DNA of 64,000 nucleotides, from NCBI GenBank assembly GCA_023387375.1, contig JAEWIE010000014.1, positions 27,066 through 91,065 on the forward strand, read 5' to 3'. This document shows positions 52,689-61,023 of the stretch, in pieces (position 1 is the first letter of the stretch; each line of letters begins with the position of its first letter). The notes under the pieces are model-generated. The model saw only the letters and a list, made by a program, of their open reading frames with translations. It made no database searches and was not told the origin of the DNA. The DNA comes from Bacteroidota bacterium. GTDB lineage: Bacteria > Bacteroidota > Bacteroidia > Flavobacteriales > Weeksellaceae. The translations under genes were made by a program, and so were the position numbers.

Positions 52689-52805
52689 TTAGCCTTGTCT
52701 TTGTTTAAATTTTGGGTTCTTTTTGTTGATCACAAAAAGTACTCCTTTACGACGTACGATCTTGCAATCAGCACTTCTTTTTTTAATCGATGCTCTTACT
52801 TTCAT
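52689..52805 (-). CDS. rpmJ: 50S ribosomal protein L36
   Basis: 38 residues (MKVRASIKKRSADCKIVRRKG to KFKQRQG), starting at the ATG at 52805. It is short enough to be missed by many ORF callers. Only one cysteine (SADCKIVRR) remains of the usual CxxC...C/H zinc site, so this is a zinc-independent (C-) form. It lies between infA and rpsM, its normal place. Confidence 0.96.
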   Translation of the reverse strand: MKVRASIKKRSADCKIVRRKGVLFVINKKNPKFKQRQG

Positions 52806-52815
52806 TGTAATTGTT

Positions 52816-53031
52816 TTAATATCTAAAAGTGATGCGCCCCTTTGTTAAATCATAAGGGGACATTTCGAGTCTTACCCGGTCTCCAGGCAAGAGTTTAATA
52901 TAGTGCATTCTCATTTTGCCTGAAATATGCGCAATCAAAACATGCCCATTTTCAAGCTCCACGCGAAACATGGCGTTAGAAAGTGCTTCCACGATCACGC
53001 CATCCTGTTCAATATGTTTTTGCTTAGCCAT
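52816..53031 (-). CDS. infA: Translation initiation factor IF-1
   Basis: 71 residues with an OB fold: IEQDGVIVEALSNAMFRVELENGHVLIAHISGKMRMHYIKLLPGDRVRLEMSPYDLTKGRI. It binds the A site of the 30S during initiation. It sits between secY and rpmJ. Confidence 0.98.
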   Translation of the reverse strand: MAKQKHIEQDGVIVEALSNAMFRVELENGHVLIAHISGKMRMHYIKLLPGDRVRLEMSPYDLTKGRITFRY

Positions 53032-53035
53032 CTAT

Positions 53036-54418
53036 CTATTCAAAATTTGTGGTTCTGGTAAGTTTCGATTGCATCAATCCGTCATAATGATGATTCAACA
53101 AGTACGTATTGATTTGTTGAATGGTATCTAATATAACGCCCACCATAATCAGCAGAGAAGTTCCCCCAAAGAAAAGGGCGAATCTATCCGTCTGAACCAG
53201 AGTTCCGTACACAAGTGCCGGAAGGACTGCAAAGATAGCTAAAAATATTGAACCTGGCAAAGTAATTTTGGACAATATATCATCCAGATAATCAGCCGAT
53301 TCCTTCCCCGGTCTTACTTTAGGGATAAGCCCCCCATTCCTTTTAAGATCCTCAGCCATCTGATTCACAGGAATTGTAATTGCGGTGTAGAAGAATGTGA
53401 ATACAATAATTAAGATTGCAAACAGCACATTGTACTGCCAGCTAAAAACATTTTTGAAACCAGCCAAAAATGTGTTAGTCTCATCCATATTGGTTAATAA
53501 ACCAGGAACGAACATTAACGCTTGTGCAAAGATGATTGGCATTACTCCGGAAGCATTCACTTTCAAAGGAATCCACTGTCTTGCCCCTTGCATTAAATTA
53601 CGGTTCACTCCTCCTCGAGCTTGCGCGCGCGATACATACTGAATTGGAATTTTTCTTACGGCAACCGAAAGGATAACTCCAAGTAGTACGACCAGCATCC
53701 AGAATAGTACTTCAATTAAAATCATAATAGTTCCTAATCCTCCTTTTCCAGTTTGCGTTGCAATTTCCTGCAAGAAAGAGGAAGGAAGATCCGCTAGGAT
53801 ACCTACCATAATTAGAATTGAGATACCGTTACCGATTCCTCTGTCCGTGATTTTCTCTCCAAGCCACATCGCAAAAACGGATCCAGCAACCAAGATCACA
53901 ATACTAGGAAGCCAGAACATAATAGAGTTCGGCTCTACATAGTACGCGCTCTGGAATTGAGAGTACGGAAGGAACATCTGCGTAATTGAGGTAAGGTAAG
54001 ATGGGGCTTGAACCAAACATACAGCGATGGTCAACCAACGCGTAATTTGATTTAAAGTATTTCTACCACTCTGTCCATCTTTCTGAAGTTTCTGAAGGTA
54101 AGGAATAGCCATCCCCATTAACTGCACGATAATCGAAGCAGAAATGTAAGGCATGATTCCAAGGGCCATAATTGAAGCCCGGCTAAACGCCCCTCCAGTA
54201 AACGAAGAAAGTAGTCCTAGAAGACCTGCTCCTGATTGACTACCACCTTGATTTTTATATAATTCCAATAAATTCCCTACCTCGGCCATGTTAATGGCCG
54301 GGAGAGAAATATAAGATGCGAATCTATACACAAGAATTAACCCTAAGGTAAAAAGAATTTTCTCCCTAAGTTCCTTGAGGTTCCAAATGTTTGTAAGTGT
54401 CTGTATAAATTCTTTCAT
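53036..54418 (-). CDS. secY: Preprotein translocase subunit SecY
   Basis: 460 residues with ten expected transmembrane helices. The first helix region LREKILFTLGLILVYRFASYISLPAI, the plug/lateral gate region and the cytoplasmic loop motif IPIQYVSRAQARGG are present. It forms the protein-conducting channel in the inner membrane. It lies between rplO and infA, 14 nt after rplO. Confidence 0.98.
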   Translation of the reverse strand: MKEFIQTLTNIWNLKELREKILFTLGLILVYRFASYISLPAINMAEVGNLLELYKNQGGSQSGAGLLGLLSSFTGGAFSRASIMALGIMPYISASIIVQLMGMAIPYLQKLQKDGQSGRNTLNQITRWLTIAVCLVQAPSYLTSITQMFLPYSQFQSAYYVEPNSIMFWLPSIVILVAGSVFAMWLGEKITDRGIGNGISILIMVGILADLPSSFLQEIATQTGKGGLGTIMILIEVLFWMLVVLLGVILSVAVRKIPIQYVSRAQARGGVNRNLMQGARQWIPLKVNASGVMPIIFAQALMFVPGLLTNMDETNTFLAGFKNVFSWQYNVLFAILIIVFTFFYTAITIPVNQMAEDLKRNGGLIPKVRPGKESADYLDDILSKITLPGSIFLAIFAVLPALVYGTLVQTDRFALFFGGTSLLIMVGVILDTIQQINTYLLNHHYDGLMQSKLTRTTNFE

Positions 54419-54432
54419 TATGTAAATAGAGA

Positions 54433-54882
54433 TTAAAGAGTAATTGCTTTACCTCCTGCTTTTGAAATTAATTCTTCAGCAGATTTGGTGAATTTGTCAG
54501 CAGTAATTGAAACTCCTGCTTTGAAATCTCCACGACCCATAATTTTCACAAGGTCATTTTTAGAGGCTAGCCCATTTGCTACTAAGACCTCTTTAGTGAT
54601 ATCACCGGTAAGACCTTTTGTATCAATTAGGGTTTGAATAGAATCTAAATTGATTCCTCTAAACTCTTTTCTATTTACGTTATTGAAACCGAACTTAGGA
54701 AGTCTTCTTTGAAGTGGCATTTGCCCTCCTTCGAAACCAATCTTCTGAGAATACCCAGATCTTGACTTCTGACCCTTATGTCCTTTGGTTGAAGTACCGC
54801 CTTTTCCGCTTCCCTGACCTCTACCAATTCTTTTGGAATTGTGAGTAGCTCCGCTAGCCGGTTGTATAGTATTTAATTTCAT
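54433..54882 (-). CDS. rplO: 50S ribosomal protein L15
   Basis: 149 residues. The N-terminal KRIGRGQGSGKGGTSTKGHKGQKSRSG and the FEGGQMPLQRRLPKFGF segment identify L15. It lies between rpmD and secY. Confidence 0.98.
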   Translation of the reverse strand: MKLNTIQPASGATHNSKRIGRGQGSGKGGTSTKGHKGQKSRSGYSQKIGFEGGQMPLQRRLPKFGFNNVNRKEFRGINLDSIQTLIDTKGLTGDITKEVLVANGLASKNDLVKIMGRGDFKAGVSITADKFTKSAEELISKAGGKAITL

Positions 54883-54897
54883 TGTAATTAAATTTGA

Positions 54898-55077
54898 TTA
54901 GTTTTCCTGAACTTCTACTAAATGTCTCACAGCAGCTACCATTCCTAAGATAGAAGGTGTTGCTTCGTGTTCTACTACTTGGTGTAATTTCTTTAAACCC
55001 AAAGCCTCAAGAGTTCTCTTTTGAGCTTTTGTTCTACCAATAGCACTTCTTACTTGCTTTACTTTAATTGTTGCCAT
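54898..55077 (-). CDS. rpmD: 50S ribosomal protein L30
   Basis: 59 residues (start MATIKVKQVRSAIGRTKAQK, ending VRHLVEVQEN), with ATG at 55077 and TAA at 54898-54900. It is short enough to be missed by many ORF callers. LGLKKLHQVVEHE and ILGMVAAVRHLV match the ferredoxin-like L30 fold. Position between rpsE and rplO is standard. Confidence 0.97.
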   Translation of the reverse strand: MATIKVKQVRSAIGRTKAQKRTLEALGLKKLHQVVEHEATPSILGMVAAVRHLVEVQEN

Positions 55078-55089
55078 TTTTTAAAACTT

Positions 55090-55614
55090 TTAGTGTTTAA
55101 ATACTTTATCAAGACTTACACCACGCATTCTTGCGATTTCCTCTGGAGTTCTAATGTCTAAAAGCGCCTTGAAAGTTGCTTTTACCATGTTGTGTGGATT
55201 AGAAGATCCTTTAGATTTTGTAAGAATGTCTTTAATACCAGCCGATTCTACTACGATACGAACAGTGTTACCTGCGATAACCCCTGTACCGTGCGAAGCT
55301 GGTTTCATAAAGATGTCAGCACCACCAAAACGAGCTTTTGATTCGTGGTAGATAGTCCCTTCTTTCGTTACCGGAATTCTTACCAAATTCTTTTTCGCGT
55401 CTTCGACTGCTTTAGAAATTGCAGTAGCAACTTCTTTTGATTTCCCTAAACCGTAACCTACGACTCCGGCTTCGTCTCCTACTACTACAATAGCAGAGAA
55501 TCCAAATGCACGTCCTCCTTTGGTTACTTTAGTTACTCTGTTCACCGATACGAGGCGATCTTTAAGTTCTAATCCTCCCGGTTTTACTTTTTCGATATTA
55601 TCTTGTCCAAACAT
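55090..55614 (-). CDS. rpsE: 30S ribosomal protein S5
   Basis: 174 residues from the ATG at 55614. VKPGGLELKDRLVSVNRVTKVTKGGRAFGFSAIVVVGDEAGVVGYGLGKSKEV is the S5 core. A GTG at 55650 would add 12 residues and overlap rplR; family members begin near the ATG, so I prefer the shorter form. Confidence 0.96.
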   Translation of the reverse strand: MFGQDNIEKVKPGGLELKDRLVSVNRVTKVTKGGRAFGFSAIVVVGDEAGVVGYGLGKSKEVATAISKAVEDAKKNLVRIPVTKEGTIYHESKARFGGADIFMKPASHGTGVIAGNTVRIVVESAGIKDILTKSKGSSNPHNMVKATFKALLDIRTPEEIARMRGVSLDKVFKH

Positions 55615-55633
55615 TGTTTCCGAAATTATATGA

Positions 55634-55981
55634 TTAGAATTTAAGTCCACCTTCTCTGGCTCCTTCCGCTAAAGCTTTCACTCTACCGTGGTATACGAAA
55701 CCATTTCTGTCAAACACTACAGTTTCAATTCCAGCTGCTTTCGCAACCTCTGCAATGGCTTTCCCCACTTGCGTTGAAACTTCTACTTTATTTCCTGTCG
55801 CTTTAAGCGCTCTTGAAGAGGCGTAAGCAAGAGTTTTTCCCTCTTTGTCGTCGATCAACTGTGCGTAAATTTCCTTATTACTTTTGTATACGGATAATCT
55901 TGGCAGTTCAGCAGAGCCAGAGATTTTCCCTCTTACTCTTCTTTTGATCCTGTTTCTTTTCTGTAATTTATTCAGTGCCAT
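55634..55981 (-). CDS. rplR: 50S ribosomal protein L18
   Basis: 115 residues. KRNRIKRRVRGKISGSAELPRLSVYKSNKEIYAQLIDD and FDRNGFVYHGRVKALAEGAREGGLKF are L18 motifs. It binds 5S rRNA. 14 nt separate it from rplF. Confidence 0.98.
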   Translation of the reverse strand: MALNKLQKRNRIKRRVRGKISGSAELPRLSVYKSNKEIYAQLIDDKEGKTLAYASSRALKATGNKVEVSTQVGKAIAEVAKAAGIETVVFDRNGFVYHGRVKALAEGAREGGLKF

Positions 55982-55995
55982 TTTCTTAAAATTTA

Positions 55996-56541
55996 TTAAG
56001 CAGATTTACCAGCTTTTCTTCTCACGATTTCACCTACGAATCTAACCCCTTTACCTTTGTACGGCTCAGGCTTTCTGAAAGATCTGATCTTAGCAGATAT
56101 CATTCCTAATAGCTGCTTGTCGTGTGAAGACAAAGTAATAATCGGGTTTTTACCCTTTTCAGTTAATGTATCTACTTTCACTTCACTTGGAAGTTCAAGT
56201 ACGATCCCGTGGGAGAAACCTAAAGCTAATTCAAGTTTTTGACCTGAATGAGAAGCTCTAAATCCTACCCCTACAAGCTCAAGCTTGTTGGTGAACCCTT
56301 CGCTGGTTCCAACGATCATGTTGTTAATAAGCGCTCTGTATAGACCGTGAAGCGCTTTGTGCTGTTTAGACTCAGAAGGACGAGTCACAGTAAGAACTCC
56401 GTCCTTTTGCTCTAAAGCGATCCCTTCGGTAAGAGTTTGTGAAAGCTCCCCTTTCGGGCCTTTCACTGTAACAACGCCATTAGCCTCTGTTACAGTCACT
56501 CCTGAAGGAATATTTATAATTGCTTTACCAATTCTTGACAT
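55996..56541 (-). CDS. rplF: 50S ribosomal protein L6
   Basis: 181 residues with two L6 domains: MSRIGKAIINIPSGVTV, VKGPKGELSQ and the C-terminal KPEPYKGKGVRFVGEIVRRKAGKSA. It lies near the tRNA-binding and factor-binding region of the large subunit. Confidence 0.98.
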   Translation of the reverse strand: MSRIGKAIINIPSGVTVTEANGVVTVKGPKGELSQTLTEGIALEQKDGVLTVTRPSESKQHKALHGLYRALINNMIVGTSEGFTNKLELVGVGFRASHSGQKLELALGFSHGIVLELPSEVKVDTLTEKGKNPIITLSSHDKQLLGMISAKIRSFRKPEPYKGKGVRFVGEIVRRKAGKSA

Positions 56542-56559
56542 TTTCCTTATTTTAAAAAA

Positions 56560-56958
56560 TTAATAAACATAGCAGATTACTTCACCGCCTACTTTGTCGC
56601 TCTTCGCTTGCTTACCTGTCATTACTCCTTTCGAAGTTGAGATAATTGCGATTCCTAATCCGTTAAGAACTCTTGGAAGTTCTGTAGAACCTGCATAATA
56701 TCTAAGTCCAGGTCTTGAAGCTCTCTGGATAGATTTAATAGCCGGTTTACCGGTTAGTTTGTCGTACTTCAAAGCGATTTTGATGTTCCCTTGAACCGAG
56801 TTGTCTTCAAACTTGTAGTTTGAAATGTACCCTTGGTCAAATAGAATCTTCGTAATCTCCTTTTTGATATTCGATGCAGGAATTTCCACCACCTTGTGGC
56901 CTGCGCTTTGTGCGTTCCTTACTCTAGTTAGGAAATCTGAAATTGGATCTGTTACCAT
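56560..56958 (-). CDS. rpsH: 30S ribosomal protein S8
   Basis: 132 residues. DPISDFLTRVRNAQSAGHKVVEIPASNIKKEITKIL and the C-terminal GIAIISTSKGVMTGKQAKSDKVGGEVICYVY identify S8. A 115-nt gap separates it from rpsN, longer than most gaps in the run; no promoter could be recognised there. Confidence 0.98.
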   Translation of the reverse strand: MVTDPISDFLTRVRNAQSAGHKVVEIPASNIKKEITKILFDQGYISNYKFEDNSVQGNIKIALKYDKLTGKPAIKSIQRASRPGLRYYAGSTELPRVLNGLGIAIISTSKGVMTGKQAKSDKVGGEVICYVY

Positions 56959-57073
56959 TTTTCGTTTTTGTTGTTATTGGTTGAGGATAATCAGTATTTA
57001 AATCTCTCGAGGTTGCTTTGAGGGCACTTACGATTTTCGTTTAAACTTAATTATCTGGATTTAAAATAAATTG

Positions 57074-57343
57074 TTACCAACTTGCTTTTTTAACCCCTGG
57101 GATAAGTCCTTGGTTAGCCATTTCTCTAAATGTTACTCTAGACAAACCAAAAGTTCTCATATATCCTCTAGGTCTTCCTGTAAGTTTACATCTGTTGTGA
57201 AGTCTTACAGGAGAAGCGTTTTTAGGTAGTTTTTGCAATGCTTCGTAATCTCCAGCTTCTTTCAAAGCTTTTCTTTTCTCCGCATATTTTGCAACCATTG
57301 CTTCTCTTTTGCGCTCACGCGCTTTCATTGATTCTTTAGCCAT
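57074..57343 (-). CDS. rpsN: 30S ribosomal protein S14, zinc-independent form
   Basis: 89 residues. MAKESMKARERKREAMVAKY and RPRGYMRTFGLSRVTFREMANQGLIPGVKKASW are S14 motifs. A single cysteine (HNRCKLTGRP) replaces the CxxC pairs of the zinc form. The gene lies 2 nt after rplE. Confidence 0.97.
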   Translation of the reverse strand: MAKESMKARERKREAMVAKYAEKRKALKEAGDYEALQKLPKNASPVRLHNRCKLTGRPRGYMRTFGLSRVTFREMANQGLIPGVKKASW

Positions 57344-57345
57344 TC

Positions 57346-57897
57346 TTAGTTCTTTTTGAAAGGTAAACCGAAATGAGTTAATAACGCTTTTGCTTCTTTG
57401 TCTGTTTTCGCAGAAGTTACAAACGTAATGTCCATCCCTTGGATCTTTTTCACTTTGTCAATTACGATTTCAGGGAAAATGATTTGTTCGGTAATTCCTA
57501 AGTTATAGTTTCCTCTACCATCAAAACCATCTGCTTTGATGCCGTTGAAATCTCTAATTCTTGGAAGTGCAGAAGAAGTAAGTCGATCTAAGAATTCATA
57601 CATTCTAACCGCTCTTAAAGTCACTCTTGCACCTACTGGCATTCCTTTTCTTAATTTGAATGCAGCTTCGTCTTTCTTAGAAAGTGTTCCTACTGCTTTT
57701 TGGCCAGTGATCATTGTCAATTCTTCCACTGCATAATCTACGATTTTTTTATCCGCAGTTGCAGCTCCCAAACCTTGAGAGATAACGATTTTCTCTAATT
57801 TAGGCACCTGCATTACAGATTTGTACCCAAATTCTTCCATCATTGCAGGAACAATTTTCTCTTTATATAATTTTTTAGGTCTTGCTATAAATTCCAT
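57346..57897 (-). CDS. rplE: 50S ribosomal protein L5
   Basis: 183 residues from the ATG at 57897 (MEFIARPKKLYKEKI). An ATG at 57909 forms a TAATG overlap with rplX and would add four residues; both are possible. VMQVPKLEKIVISQGLG, RNYNLGITEQIIFPE and the C-terminal AKALLTHFGLPFKK are L5 motifs. It binds 5S rRNA. Confidence 0.96.
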   Translation of the reverse strand: MEFIARPKKLYKEKIVPAMMEEFGYKSVMQVPKLEKIVISQGLGAATADKKIVDYAVEELTMITGQKAVGTLSKKDEAAFKLRKGMPVGARVTLRAVRMYEFLDRLTSSALPRIRDFNGIKADGFDGRGNYNLGITEQIIFPEIVIDKVKKIQGMDITFVTSAKTDKEAKALLTHFGLPFKKN

Positions 57898-57908
57898 TGT
57901 CTTATGCA

Positions 57909-58229
57909 TTATAAAGTTTCACCGGTTGATTTCGCAACTCTTACTTTCTTATCCCCTTCTACTTTAGTTCCCACTTTGGTTGCTTTTCCGTTTTTATCCA
58001 TTAAAGCGACATTGGAAATGTGAATAGAAGCTTCCTTCTCTACGATACCACCTTGAGGGTTAGAAGCGGATGGCTTCACGTGTTTCTTCACGATGTTAGC
58101 TCCTGCTACTACTACTCTTGGATCTTTTCCTTCTTTTTTGATCACTTCAAGTACTTCCCCTTTAGAACCTTTGTTCTTACCGGTTGTAATTAGTACCTGG
58201 TCTCCTCTTTTAATTTTAACTTTTGTCAT
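57909..58229 (-). CDS. rplX: 50S ribosomal protein L24
   Basis: 106 residues. The KOW motif IKRGDQVLITTGKNKGSKGEVLEVIK lies at the start, and VKKHVKPSASNPQGGIVEKEASIHISNVALMD follows. It starts assembly of the large subunit. Confidence 0.98.
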   Translation of the reverse strand: MTKVKIKRGDQVLITTGKNKGSKGEVLEVIKKEGKDPRVVVAGANIVKKHVKPSASNPQGGIVEKEASIHISNVALMDKNGKATKVGTKVEGDKKVRVAKSTGETL

Positions 58230-58248
58230 TCTTCTTAAATTTTAAAAA

Positions 58249-58617
58249 TTAAAGTACTTCGGGAGCCAATGAAATGACTTTCATGTATTCTTTGTCTCTC
58301 AACTCACGAGCTACCGGTCCAAAAACACGCGTACCTCTCATTTCTCCAGCTGCGTTTAATAGTACACAAGCATTGTCGTCGAATTTGATGTAAGATCCAT
58401 CTTTTCTTCTTACTGCTTTTTTAGTACGGATAACAACCGCTTTGGATACTTGTCCTTTTTTCGCGTTTCCTTGTGGTGTAGAATCTTTGATAGTCACTAC
58501 GATCTTATCACCAACGGAAGCATATCTTCTTCTGGTTCCTCCCAGAACTCTGATCACTAGTACTTCTTTTGCACCAGTATTGTCAGCTACTTTTAATCTT
58601 GATTCTGTTTGTAACAT
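58249..58617 (-). CDS. rplN: 50S ribosomal protein L14
   Basis: 122 residues. MLQTESRLKVADNTGAKEVLVIRVLGGTRRRYASVGDKIV and NACVLLNAAGEMRGTRVFGPVARELR are diagnostic. Its ATG shares a base with the rpsQ stop (TAATG), which suggests coupled translation. Confidence 0.98.
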   Translation of the reverse strand: MLQTESRLKVADNTGAKEVLVIRVLGGTRRRYASVGDKIVVTIKDSTPQGNAKKGQVSKAVVIRTKKAVRRKDGSYIKFDDNACVLLNAAGEMRGTRVFGPVARELRDKEYMKVISLAPEVL

Positions 58618-58871
58618 TACTTAGCTTTTTCAATGATTCTTACTAATCTCCAATTCTTGCTTTTGCTAAGAGGTCTTGTTTCTTGGATAAGAACAGTGTC
58701 CCCTTCGTTGCACTCATTGTTTTCGTCGTGCGCCGTGTACTTCTTCGTTTTGGTTACGAATTTTCCATACATCGGGTGTTTCATTCTCAATGTTTCACTA
58801 ACAACAATAGTTTTTTCCATTTTGTTGCTGGAAACAACTCCGATTCTTTCTTTTCTTAAATTTCTTTCCAT
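58617..58871 (-). CDS. rpsQ: 30S ribosomal protein S17
   Basis: 84 residues. KERIGVVSSNKMEKTIVVSETLRMKHPMYGKFVTKTKKYTAHDENNECNEGDTVLIQETRPLSKSKNWRL is the typical S17 OB-fold protein. It overlaps rplN by one base. Confidence 0.98.
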   Translation of the reverse strand: MERNLRKERIGVVSSNKMEKTIVVSETLRMKHPMYGKFVTKTKKYTAHDENNECNEGDTVLIQETRPLSKSKNWRLVRIIEKAK

Positions 58872-58883
58872 TGGTAAATGAAA

Positions 58884-59069
58884 TTATTGTTTGTTAGTTA
58901 ACTCAGTATTTAATCTAGCGATTGTCTTTCTCAAATCTCTGATTTGAATTGGGTTTTCTACTGGACTGATTTTATGAGCAAGTTTCAATTTAATGATTTC
59001 TGCTTTTACTTCAGCAAGCTTAGATTGTAGATCCCCTGCGCTTAAATTTTTGATTTCCGCATTTTTCAT
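58884..59069 (-). CDS. rpmC: 50S ribosomal protein L29
   Basis: 61 residues, a helical hairpin: EIKNLSAGDLQSKLAEVKAEIIKLKLAHKISPVENPIQIRDLRKTIARLNTEL. It sits near the peptide exit tunnel. It lies between rplP and rpsQ. Confidence 0.97.
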   Translation of the reverse strand: MKNAEIKNLSAGDLQSKLAEVKAEIIKLKLAHKISPVENPIQIRDLRKTIARLNTELTNKQ

Positions 59070-59080
59070 AATTCAAAGAT

Positions 59081-59506
59081 TTATTCAGGTTTAACAAAAT
59101 CGTTAGCCACCACGAACTTAGTGACGATTGGTAATTTTTGAGCGGCCAAACGAAGAGCTTCTTTCGCTACTTCATAAGGAACTCCACCCACTTCAAACAT
59201 AATTTTACCAGGCTTAACTACAGCTACCCAATATTCAACAGCACCTTTACCTTTCCCCATACGTACTTCCGCTGGTTTTTTGGTAATTGGCTTGTCTGGG
59301 AAAATTTTGATCCATAACTGCCCTTCTCTTTTCATATAACGAGTTGCAGCAATACGCGCAGCCTCTATTTGTCTTGCCGTAATCCAAGCTCCGTCAGTGG
59401 CCTTGATTCCGAAAGTTCCATACGCTAATCGAGCTCCTCTCTGCGCATTTCCCTTCATCTTCATTTTATGAACACGACGAAATTTGGTTCTTCTTGGTTG
59501 TAACAT
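59081..59506 (-). CDS. rplP: 50S ribosomal protein L16
   Basis: 141 residues. MLQPRRTKFRRVHKMKMKG, RGARLAYGTFGIKATDGAWITARQIEAARIA and KPITKKPAEVRMGKGKGAVEYWVAVVKPGKIMFE identify L16. An unusual AT-rich repeat spacer of 96 nt separates it from rpsC. Confidence 0.98.
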   Translation of the reverse strand: MLQPRRTKFRRVHKMKMKGNAQRGARLAYGTFGIKATDGAWITARQIEAARIAATRYMKREGQLWIKIFPDKPITKKPAEVRMGKGKGAVEYWVAVVKPGKIMFEVGGVPYEVAKEALRLAAQKLPIVTKFVVANDFVKPE

Positions 59507-59511
59507 AATTT

Positions 59512-59602
59512 CTAAATTTTAGATTTTAGATTTTAGATTTTAGATTTTCTTATTTTAAAAAAGTAACGGTAATTTAAAATTAAAAACGTCTAATCTAAAA
59601 TT
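59512..59602. repeat. AT-rich heptamer repeat in the rplP-rpsC spacer
   Basis: Four perfect copies of AGATTTT run from 59521 to 59548, preceded by a partial copy. An inverted copy AATCTAAAAT lies at 59591-59600. The spacer is much longer than its neighbours in the operon and holds no ORF. Confidence 0.85.
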
Positions 59603-60334
59603 TTAATTATTATTGTTTCTTCTTGGTCTTCTATCGCCTCTTTCAGAACGCTCTCCTCTTGGAGAAGATTTCTTCTGTTGTTGACCTACTAGTGGAGTTA
59701 AGTCTCTTTTTCCATAAACTTCTCCTTTCATGATCCAGACTTTAACACCTAGTCTTCCGTAAGTCGTGTGCGCTTCCGCCCAATGATAATCAATATCAGC
59801 TCTGAAAGTAGACAGTGGAATTCTTCCGTCTTTGAAAGACTCGCTTCTTGCCATTTCAGCTCCGTTTAAACGTCCAGAAACCATTACTTTGATTCCTTCT
59901 GCTCCCATTCTCATGGTACTTGCAATCGCCATTTTCACAGCTCTTCTGTAAGAGATACGATTTTCGATTTGCTTTGCAATGCTATCTGCTACTAATACAG
60001 CGTCAAGTTCTGGTCTTTTAATTTCAAAAATATTGATTTGAACTTCCTTACCGGTAAGTTTTTTCAATTCTTCTTTTAATTTATCAACCTCTTGTCCTCC
60101 TTTTCCGATGATAAGACCCGGTCTAGCAGTTGTAATAGTTACAGTCACTAATTTTAAGGTTCTATCGATGTAGATTTTTGAAACCCCACCTTTAGATAAT
60201 CTAGCATCAAGGTATCTTCTGATTTTGTAGTCTTCAGCGATTCTGTCTCCATAATCGTTTCCACCATACCAGTTCGAATCCCATCCTCTGATGATACCTA
60301 ATCTGTTACCAATTGGATTTGTCTTCTGTCCCAT
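59603..60334 (-). CDS. rpsC: 30S ribosomal protein S3
   Basis: 243 residues. The N-terminal GQKTNPIGNRLGIIRGWDSNW, the KH domain GLIIGKGGQEVDKLKEELKKLTGKEV and the C-terminal GRIPLSTFRADIDYHWAEAHTTYGRLGVKVWIMKGEVYG are present. A basic low-complexity tail (RGERSERGDRRPRRNNNN) ends the protein. It lies at the mRNA entry of the small subunit. Confidence 0.98.
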   Translation of the reverse strand: MGQKTNPIGNRLGIIRGWDSNWYGGNDYGDRIAEDYKIRRYLDARLSKGGVSKIYIDRTLKLVTVTITTARPGLIIGKGGQEVDKLKEELKKLTGKEVQINIFEIKRPELDAVLVADSIAKQIENRISYRRAVKMAIASTMRMGAEGIKVMVSGRLNGAEMARSESFKDGRIPLSTFRADIDYHWAEAHTTYGRLGVKVWIMKGEVYGKRDLTPLVGQQQKKSSPRGERSERGDRRPRRNNNN

Positions 60335-60341
60335 ACCTTGA

Positions 60342-60740
60342 TTAAATTTCTTTGTTTCCTAAAATTAATGTCACGTGGTTAGATCTCTTTCTGATTCTAT
60401 GACCTCTACCTTGTGGTGCAGGTCTTAGTCTCTTCAATTGTCTTGCACTATCCACGTAGATTTCTTTAACGATAAGGTTTGCTTCCTCAATGTCAGCCCC
60501 TTCGTTTTTTGTTTGCCAGTTCGCCATTGCAGAAAGTAAAAGTTTCTCCAATTTGTTTGACGCTTCTTTCTTAGAAAATTTAAGAATATATAGAGCTTTG
60601 TCTACGCTTTCTCCTCTGATGATATCAGCAACTAATCTCATTTTTCTAGGAGAAGACGGGCAGTCGTTAAGACGGGCCTGAACCACATCTTTCTTTGCTA
60701 TTTTTTGAGCGAGTGCGCTATCTTGTTTTCTTGATCCCAT
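60342..60740 (-). CDS. rplV: 50S ribosomal protein L22
   Basis: 132 residues. ARLNDCPSSPRKMRLVADIIRGESVDKALYILKFSKKEASNKLEKLLLSAMANW and RPAPQGRGHRIRKRSNHVTLIL are L22 motifs; its long loop lines the exit tunnel. Confidence 0.98.
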   Translation of the reverse strand: MGSRKQDSALAQKIAKKDVVQARLNDCPSSPRKMRLVADIIRGESVDKALYILKFSKKEASNKLEKLLLSAMANWQTKNEGADIEEANLIVKEIYVDSARQLKRLRPAPQGRGHRIRKRSNHVTLILGNKEI

Positions 60741-60742
60741 GA

Positions 60743-61021
60743 TTATCTGCTACCTTTATTTTTGTTACCACCGTGACCTCTAAAAGATCTTGTCGGAGAA
60801 AATTCGCCTAACTTATGACCTACCATGTTTTCAGTTACGTATACGGGAATAAAAGATTTTCCGTTGTGTACTGCGATGGTGTGTCCTACGAAGTCTGGAG
60901 AGATCATAGATGCTCTTGACCACGTTTTGATTACTGTCTTCTTACCAGACTCATTGCTTGCCTGAACCTTCTTATCTAAAGTATGATGAATGAATGGTCC
61001 TTTTTTAAGTGATCTTGCCAT
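60743..61021 (-). CDS. rpsS: 30S ribosomal protein S19
   Basis: 92 residues. MARSLKKGPFIHHTLDKKV and IAVHNGKSFIPVYVTENMVGHKLGEFSPTRSFRGHGG are unmistakable for S19. The gene lies 2 nt after rplB and 2 nt before rplV. Confidence 0.98.
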   Translation of the reverse strand: MARSLKKGPFIHHTLDKKVQASNESGKKTVIKTWSRASMISPDFVGHTIAVHNGKSFIPVYVTENMVGHKLGEFSPTRSFRGHGGNKNKGSR

Positions 61022-61023
61022 AA

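Noticed and set aside
59512..59602. CRISPR-like array
   Set aside because: The units are 7-nt direct tandem copies without spacers.
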